64,000 nt of DNA from Sordaria brevicollis (taxonomy: Eukaryota; Ascomycota; Sordariomycetes; Sordariales; Sordariaceae): positions 5,270,001 through 5,334,000 of the forward strand of contig JAUTDP010000002.1 in NCBI GenBank assembly GCA_033439795.1, in the 5' to 3' direction. The notes beneath the pieces were generated by a model. It saw nothing but the letters and a program-made list of their open reading frames with translations, did not search any database and was not told where the DNA came from. Positions within the stretch are counted from its first letter, which is position 1; each line of letters begins with the position of its first letter. Made by a program: the position numbers and the translations under genes. Positions 55,693 through 64,000 of this stretch are shown here, in pieces.

Positions 55693-58600
55693 TATTAATA
55701 CCTAAAAAACCGCTCAATTATATAATATTGCGAGATTAATTAATAATAATTAGTATTAATTCTACGTAAGGGAGTGGTCGGTTAGGAATAATAGTTTTTA
55801 ATAACGAAAGAATAAAAATATTATTAATTTAAAGTATACTTTTAAAGGACGAGGAATAATAGTATAAATAATATAGTAATAATATATAGAAATAATAAAA
55901 TGGGGAGAGATATAGAAATTGAATTATTAAATTATTTAATAGTTATAATTATAATTATATAAATAGGCTTTATATATAGGTTAATTATAATATAAAATTA
56001 ATAAATATAATATTTACCTTTTTTAAATTAAATGCGATTATATTTAGGTTCTTACGATTCGGATTGCAATTTGCGATTATAATATAATAATAATTTATTA
56101 CTAACCTATTTTTAATATAATAGTAATATTTTGCGAATATATTATTAATATATTATAGCGAAGGTATAAATATAATAGTAATACGAAGCTAAACGTAAAT
56201 TATTATAAAGTCCGGGTTAATATAAAAAACCTTCTACCTAAAATTTAATTCTTATTTTGGTTTTTATTTATTATTCGTTATTATTTTTCTCCCTTCTATT
56301 TTCTATAATTATTATTGGAGGTATTATTTATCTTTATTTTTTTTATCCCCTTCTTATATTTTTAATTTTATACTAATATATCTTTTAAAAGACGATAAAA
56401 TTATTATCCCGTTTAGTTTATTTGTTAAAAATTAGAATACCCGTTAAGGTATAAGTTAATTGGGTCTTTACGGGGAAGGTAATAGGTTTACTTTCGAATT
56501 TATTTAAAAAGTCGATAAGGATACTAAATAGGTAGAGGATTTCTACGAAGAAATTTTATAATCCTTCGGTAGCCTTTCGCTCGAAAGTAGCCTCTTAATA
56601 TTTAAGAAATTCTCTTTTAATAAACGTATTTAATTTATTCCGGCCGAATTCTTCGAATAGAATATAATAATTTTCTCTTCGCTCGGTTTTAGTAATTAGT
56701 AATATATTTTTAAAGTAAATAGGATTATATTTTATTATAATTTTTTTATTTATTTAAAAGATATAACGCCGAACGGTATAGGAATAGCTTATATTATTAA
56801 TATTTATAAATTTATATTTAACGATATTAAATTATTATATTAAATAGTATATTTTATTATCCTTTTATTTTTTAACTTCTATATAATTATTAATAAGTTT
56901 TTAATAGGTTTAATAGTTATAGGCTTCGGGAAAATCTAAAAAATAGTACGGAACGGTACGTATACCGGTATTTAATATAGCGCCGTTTTAGCGAATTTAT
57001 AAAACCTATTCCGGTGTAAAAATTTATTCCCGTATTAATTTTCGTATTTAATTTACTATTTTATATAGTAATTTGGCCTATAATATTTTCGCCCTCTAAA
57101 AATTTATTAAATACGAGCGTATAGGATAGTATATTATAAATAATAATCCTAAGTAGTAATTAGTTAAGTAGTTTGAATTATTTTTCGAAATTTACGAAAA
57201 TGTAAAGTTAAAGTGGCCGAAATATTCTCTAAGGATTATTATTAGGGATAAATTTTATTGGTTAATTTCGTTCGTTATTTAAGTAAATCCTCCCTTCTTT
57301 AATATAGTTTTTTATTATTTTTAAATTATATATTAATATAATTTTTTTATAAAAAGGAAAAGGAATAGCCTGGTACGTTAAATATATTATTTGGTATTTT
57401 AATTATTTTAATAGGAGGAAGGACGCTTTTTAAAGTAAAATTTAATATTTTTATTATTTTAATAAAGAATTAATTTAATAATTATATTAGTATTTTATTT
57501 GATTTATTTTAAATATATATTATAATTCCGGTAAGTTAATCGTTAAAAATTTTAATTTTACTATTATAAATAATAATTATTATACAATTATTCTTCGTTG
57601 GATTGGAGGCCGAATAAAGTATAATATATTTATTAAATCGCTTTTTATTTTTTTTTATATATTGCGCTTAAAATATTTATAATTTTGTATTAATAACGGA
57701 TTATTAATTTATTATTATATTATTATTTAGGTAAAGTCTATTTATATAAAACGAAGATGGAAGTAAAGCCTACGTGCCCTATTCGTTTTAATATTCTTAA
57801 TTTAATAAATCGAGAGAAAAATCTATTTAATATATTTATTATTTATAGTAAATATTATTATAGTCCTCTAGTTCCGAATAAAATCCCTAATATTATTCGG
57901 GAGGATCTCTTTAAATATATTTTATAAATTAGTAATTTAAAATTTATATTAAATGAATAATATATATTTTTATACGTAAAATACCGTTAATATATTTATT
58001 TTAATTTTATTTATTACTTATTTTATATTTTAAAGTTTTTTCTCCAAATAGGGCGTTTAAATATTAGAAGATTTAATTTAAAGGTTCGTTAATTACGATA
58101 TTTTATTTTAAATTATTTATAAAATTACCCTTATTAAATACCTAAAAGGTTTTAACGAAATTAAATTTTAAATATAATATAAAGGAGAGTTATAAAAAAT
58201 AGATAGGGTTAATTACGCTATTATAACCCTTTATTAATATAATATAAATAAGTTACTAATTCGTTAATAATACGTTTAATATATATAATATTTCTATTAG
58301 GAAAGTAGCGACCTTTTAGCAATTTACTTTTATTTAAAATATTTTATAGAAATTCGATAAATAGAGTATTTCGAAGTAAATATATCTTTTAAATATATCC
58401 GTCGGCCTTTTTCTAAAATAATTTTCGTATATAAGAATAAAATATTTTATTCTAATATATTTATATTTCCTTTTTATTTCCGCTTTAATTAATACCGATT
58501 AATATATATTTTCGCCCGGGTTTATATTAACCGTCGTAATTGCGTATTTTATTATCGAGCCTTCGTTAAATTATTCGAAATTTTCGAAATACGGTATAAT

Positions 58601-60710
58601 ATCCTTTAGTAATAGCGATATTATAATAACCCTTATACGGTTCTTAACCTAAATAAATTCCGTTAGAAAGTAATTATTTTAAATATAAATTGGGTATAAA
58701 TATATAGTATATTTATTATTTTATTTCTTAATTTCTTCTTTAATATAATTTTAATTATTTAATAGCGTTTAAAATTTATTTATTTTATATCGATCTTAAT
58801 TACCGCGAATAGTAATAGTAATTTTAAATAATATTTATAAGTTATTAAATCTATTTTAAACGTAGTTTTGCGTATATAAGTATTTTTTCCGATTCTACGA
58901 TTTAATATAATATTAAAATATTATTTAATTATAAAATATATAGGGAATATTACAATATTTTAAATAAATTGCCTTATAAGTCCTTTTTTACCTATTATTA
59001 AATACGAATTAATAGGATATTAATTATAATATTATTTAATAATTAATATTCGTTAAGACCAACGTTAGGTTTAAAGATCGTATTTTTAATTAAGTTGAAT
59101 AAAAGAAGTTTATTATTATTATTACCGGTATTAATACGAATATTTCTAGGATTATATCCGAAGATCGTTAAAGGCTTTTAATATATATTCAAATAAGTAA
59201 AGTAAATTATTTAATTATTTATTCGTACGGGAAAAATTTATTATTATTTACTACCTATTTAATATAAATATTTATTCTATTCTATATTTATTTATTTTTA
59301 ATATACTTTTTCCTAATAGTAAAATAAATAATATAGTTTTATATATACGATATTTTACTAGCAATTTTAATATTAATTATATTTAAAATCGCCGGTAATA
59401 TTAGTATTATAAGTAGCGTTAAAACTTTATATAAATATTTAATAATAATATTAGCCGTATTCTTCCTTAATTATAATAATGTAAGTAAGCTTTAATTCGT
59501 TTAATAATTAAATATTAATTAAAATTTATTAGGACGTAAATATAATAAAGGAAAGGATAAGGATTCGAACGAATATAAATATAGAATTTAATAATTAATA
59601 GAGAATATAACTTCCGCGAACGTTAAGTTTACCCTTTAAAATACGATCGTAATTCCGGATACCGAATTTAATATTTCGATTCCTTTAAATTCTTATCCTT
59701 TAAATACTAATTTTTTCCCGAATATTAATTAATTATAATTTAATAAACGTACTATTATTACCGGCCCGAATAAAAGTAGTTTATTAAATATTTTAGTATT
59801 ACTGTTAATTTCCTAATTAGCTTCCCGTAAACGGCGCTAAATAATATCCTAAGTAGAGGATAATATCCGCTTTTCGGATATTTATAATTCATTTGGATAT
59901 CCGACCTATAGTAAATAAATAACGTATATTAAATATATTTAAAACCTATTAATAATAAATCGCTAATTAATTATATAGAGTACCCTTCGGCTTATATAAG
60001 CGAACGCCCTTACGCCTTACTCGCTATATAAATTTAAATTCCGAGGAATTTAAACCTCTGGTTATACTTTATAAGCGTAATAAAAAAAGGAAGGAAAAGG
60101 TTAAAAATTTTACGCCCAATTAACGTATAAAGATTAAAGAGTTTAAAATTAAAAAGTAAAGATTTATTTACTAAATTAAAGAAAAAAGGTTAGAGCATTT
60201 TAAATTAAAATAATAAATTGGCTAAGCCGCTTAGTCTAAAGCCAATTCTTTTAGTAATATTATTAGTAATAACGAAATTAGTAATAGTTATATTAATTCT
60301 TAGAATATAAAAATTTATTTAACGTTTAAAATTAATATAACCTAATATAACGAATTCGATATCGAACGTTAAAGAGCCAATTTATCCTAATATAATAATT
60401 TTAATATTAAAAATTAAGGAATTAACCTTTAGGGATTTAATAAAGGAGATTTTATCGATTTAATTAAAAATTCTCCGATTTATTATTAAAATACTATCCT
60501 ACCTTCTCCTTCTCTTAATAAAATAATATTTATTTTATTTCTTATAAGGAGCGAAGAAGTTAATTTAATATTTATTACTTTATTTTTAAGTAAAATAAAT
60601 ATAGATATTCCCTAAATATAATTCTTTTAATTTATTTAATTGGATTTAACGGGCTAATTTTATTTCAAAATCGTATTATTAATATATTAATTTTATATTA
60701 TAATTTTATT

Positions 60711-61110
60711 AATTCGATATTATTTTTATTTTACCTCTTTAATTGAATAAATCTCTTTAATTTATTATTTTAAATTAAGAAAAGTATTATTTATATTTTA
60801 TTTTTTACTTTCGGGAACTTATTTAAATTATTATTACGGGTTAGTTTAATATTATTTTTATTTTACCTCCTTAATTGAACGAATCTATTTAATCTATTAT
60901 TTTAAATTAGGAATTGATATTATTTATATTTTACTTTTTACTTTCAAGAACTTATTTAAATTATTATTATAAATTAATTCGATATTATTTTTATTTTACT
61001 TCCCTAATTAAACGAATTTATTTAATCTATTATTTTAAATTAAGAAAAATATTATTTATATTTTACTTTTTGTTTTTAAGAACCTATTTAAATTATTATT
61101 AGGGTTAAAA
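60711..61110. repeat. 132 bp tandem repeat, three copies
   Basis: The segment ATTATTTTTATTTTACCT recurs at about 60719, 60851 and 60984, and GAACTTATTTAAATTATTAT closes each unit. The copies differ mainly by A/G and C/T changes, in line with RIP after duplication. Confidence 0.85.
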
Positions 61111-63202
61111 AAGAGAATAAAAAATATATAAAATTAAATTTAGAAATAATATACGTATTTTTAGCAATTTATATCCATTATCGTTTAGAAGTACGTTCTC
61201 TATCCCCCTTTTAGTTATTAATAACTCTTATTCGTTTTCCTATTTATTTACTTTAATTATTATTTACCTACTCTTAGAATTATTTACCCTAAAAGTAAAT
61301 AATATTATAATCCTTCGAAAAGTAATTTCGTTTAGGCGGATAATTTAATTTATATTAATATTCGAAGCGAAAGGTAATTTATTATTATTAACCTTTTCGG
61401 TAATGCGCTTTATAGGGATTATACTTCTTAAAAATAAGAATATCGATTAACGTTTTTATTTTATATTAATTAATTTATTATATATTAATTTATTATAATT
61501 ATTTAATTTAATTAATAATAACCTACTAAATTTCCTTTTATTAAAAGAGGTAACGAAAGGGGGGTTATCGGCCGCTTATCTAATTATATTAATAACGATT
61601 AAAGTAATATATTACGCGAATATTTATAAAATAAAGATTTTTTATTATATTAATTAATATATTAATTATAAAAGGAAAAAGCCTTTTTATTCGGTTATTT
61701 ATTAATAATTAACGTATTAGGCTATAATTGATAATATATAAATTAATAGTTAATAAAGGATTAATAAAATATTAATAAATTATTATTATAATATAAATTT
61801 AGAAAAGATAAACTTCTATTAACGGATTACTTATATAGGAGTTCGGCGCCGATCGGTATTCTGTATTTTAGTTCGGACGTCCGAAAAAGCGATTAAATTT
61901 AATATTGGTATTTAAATTTGGATTTTTAGGATCTAAATTTAAATTTAAAAATAAATCGTTTTAAATTAATTATTATAATTATTATAACTACGGGGGTTAC
62001 TTAGAAGATATATTTATAATTTATATACGTTAAGTCAATAATTATTCGTATTCGTATTTTTATAACGTTATTAACGGAAATTAACTCCGGGGTTAGCGTT
62101 ATTAATAAATTCAATATTAAGCCGTTCTTCTTTTAGGAATTTGGCTTCGATATATATTATTTATTCGGTATATTCCTAATCGTTTAATAAAGTATAAGCG
62201 AACCGGTTAAAATATTTTATTAAAATATATTAATAGAATATTAAAACGAAGTAGAGAAAGACGGTTTATTAAACGTACTTTTTCTATTTAAAATAATTAA
62301 AGTATTTAATATATTATTATAAAGCGTCGGGAGTAATTTATTTTAATTATAATATATTTGGAAGTAATAACGTAAATATTAATTAGATACAAATTATTTC
62401 GTTATATTATAAATTATAATAATCGCGCCGTTAAAGGCCGGAAAGCGATAAAAAACTTCGTTATAAAGTATAATAATATAACCGTCCTACCCGCTATTAA
62501 TTTAACGTTATAATAAGTAGATAAATATATTATTTATTTATATAATTTAAATTAGGTATATTTTAGGACGTTTATCCGGTACGGTATATTACCGGTAATT
62601 AAATTAAATAATATTAAGAAAGGAATTGAGAAAAATAATAAAGGGTTATAAAGTTTATATAGTTGGATAAACCGGTAGCGGCTATAATAATTATTATTAA
62701 TATTATAAGAAGGTAAAAGAAGGAAATAATCTTGGCGGAAAAGGAATTTAATGCTTTATAAAGTAGGAGGGTGAATAATATAGACCGCAATATAGAAATA
62801 TATACGACGCAATATCGGAAGATATATAAATTATTTACTATATATTTTATAAACGTACCCTTATTAATATAATATTAACTTATTATAAATATATTTTAAA
62901 TATATTCTATATAGTATTCCGCTTATAATTAATATTTATTATTATATTTTAGCGACCTTTTATATAATTTAAATTTTTATTTTTAAATTAATTTAATAGA
63001 AATTAATATTATAATTATATTAATGGTAAATATTAAATATTTAATATTATATTATAATTATTTATATATTAAATTATAATAGAAGTTATTTTTATTATAA
63101 AATTTTCATTTAAATAATAATTTTTAACATTTTTTTTATAAATAATATAAATCCTTTTTATTTAATTATAAAAAATAAATATTATATATTTCATTTTTAA
63201 AA

Positions 63203-63900
63203 TTTTTATTTATAAATAATATAAATCCTTTATATTTAATTATAAAATATAAATATTATCTATTTAATTTTTAAAATTTTTATTTATAAATAATATAAAT
63301 CCTTCTTATTTAATTATAAAATATAAATATTATATATTATATTATTTTTTAATTTTTATCATTAATTTATAATATCTTTTTTTTCCTTTTTATTTTTTCT
63401 AAATTAAATAAATTTAAAATAAAATTATATATTTAAATCGTTTTAATATTAAATCCTTTTTATTTAATTATAAAAAATAAATATTATCTATTTAATTTTA
63501 AAAATTTCTATTTATAAATAATATAAATCCTTCTTATTTAATTATAAAATATAAATATTATATATTATATTATTTTTTAATTTTTATTATTAATTTATAA
63601 TATCTTTTTTTTCCTTTTTATTTTTTCTAAATTAAATAAATTTAAAATAAAATTATATATTTAAATCGTTTTAATATTAAATCCTTTTTATTTAATTATA
63701 AAAAATAAATATTATCTATTTAATTTTTAAAATTTCTATTTATAAATAATATAAATCCTTTTTATTTAATTATAAAATATAAATATTATATATGATATTT
63801 TTTTTTAATTTTTATTATTAATTTATAATATTTTTTTTTCCTTTTATTTTTTCTAAATTAAATAAATTTAAAATAGAATTATATATTTAAATCCTTTTAA
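63203..63900. repeat. 228 bp tandem array with nested shorter units, about three copies
   Basis: ATTTAAATCGTTTTAATATT or a close form occurs at 63431, 63659 and 63885, giving periods of 228 and 226. Within each unit, ATAAATAATATAAATCCTT followed by TTATTTAATTATAAAA recurs in shorter spacing. A partial unit begins near 63203 or earlier. Confidence 0.8.
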
Positions 63901-64000
63901 TATTAAATAATAATAAGAATTATTTTTATTATAATATTTCAATTTAAATAATAATTTATTAAATTTTTATTTATAAAGTATATAAATTATTTTTATTTAA

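Larger units (their letters stand above)
55400..64000. repeat. AT-rich RIP-mutated heterochromatin-like block
   Basis: From about 55400 to the window edge the sequence is overwhelmingly A and T with TA steps everywhere, few CpA or TpG, and stops in all frames; the longest frame is 62 codons and lies in a tandem repeat. This is what heavily RIP-mutated transposon remnants look like in Neurospora, usually packed as H3K9-methylated heterochromatin. Scattered less AT-rich islands (for example 59990-60060) may be remnants of the original element. I could not recognise a transposon family, LTRs or a reverse transcriptase remnant by eye. The block continues beyond the window. Confidence 0.85.

Noticed and set aside
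60914..61102. A 62-codon frame in the AT-rich block
   Set aside because: It lies inside the 132 bp tandem array and reads only Tyr/Phe/Ile/Leu-type codons; it is compositional.
55400..64000. LTR retrotransposon structure in the RIP block
   Set aside because: I looked for long direct repeats, a primer binding site and reverse transcriptase remnants and saw none by eye; RIP makes this undecidable without alignment.
1..64000. CRISPR arrays, bacterial operons or ribosome binding sites
   Set aside because: All genes are eukaryotic with spliceosomal introns; the repeats present are tandem or inverted, not spaced direct repeats.

Overview
The window looks like nuclear DNA of a filamentous ascomycete, most likely Neurospora or a close Sordariales relative. 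Genes have short GT...AG introns with CTAAC-like branch points. There is a dispersed single 5S rRNA gene of Neurospora type, and HET and LaeA-like fungal families are present. Two blocks (about 48.1-50.1 kb and 55.4-64 kb) have lost nearly all C in CpA contexts and hold no long reading frame, the mark of repeat-induced point mutation (RIP).

Layout from left to right: the 3' part of a charged membrane-anchored protein (+); a 5S rRNA gene (-); a multi-exon coiled-coil protein of unknown function with a tandem duplication in its 5' half (+); a class I terpene cyclase gene with a low-complexity insert and a frameshift (+); an adenylate/UMP-CMP kinase family gene (-); a WW/FF-domain Urn1-like splicing factor (-); a HET-domain gene with an in-frame stop before its usual C-terminus (+); a secreted GH10 xylanase (-); and a yeast-type amino acid permease (-). 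A 5.5 kb gene-poor stretch follows, holding a cluster of strong hairpins that may be a structured RNA. Then come a dienelactone hydrolase (+), a TAPT1/Emp65-type membrane protein (+), a metallo-beta-lactamase fold hydrolase (-), tRNA-Arg(ACG) (+), a LaeA-like methyltransferase (-), a GFD2-like DEDDh nuclease-fold protein (+), a GH16 glucanase with a CBM1 (-) and an F-box-like protein (-). After these lie a RIP-mutated TIR transposon with intact GC-rich ends, a LITAF-domain protein (-), a MARVEL-like membrane protein (-), and a RIP-mutated AT-rich block with tandem arrays that runs off the right edge.

The genes are mostly independent housekeeping and secreted-enzyme genes rather than a pathway cluster. 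The terpene cyclase has no obvious biosynthetic partners. The two plant cell wall enzymes (GH10 and GH16-CBM1) are 23 kb apart and fit a saprotroph. Three separate single-base frame breaks in two otherwise sound genes each fall at a run of 5-6 G or C and are each repaired by one extra base. That pattern points to homopolymer undercalls as much as to gene decay.
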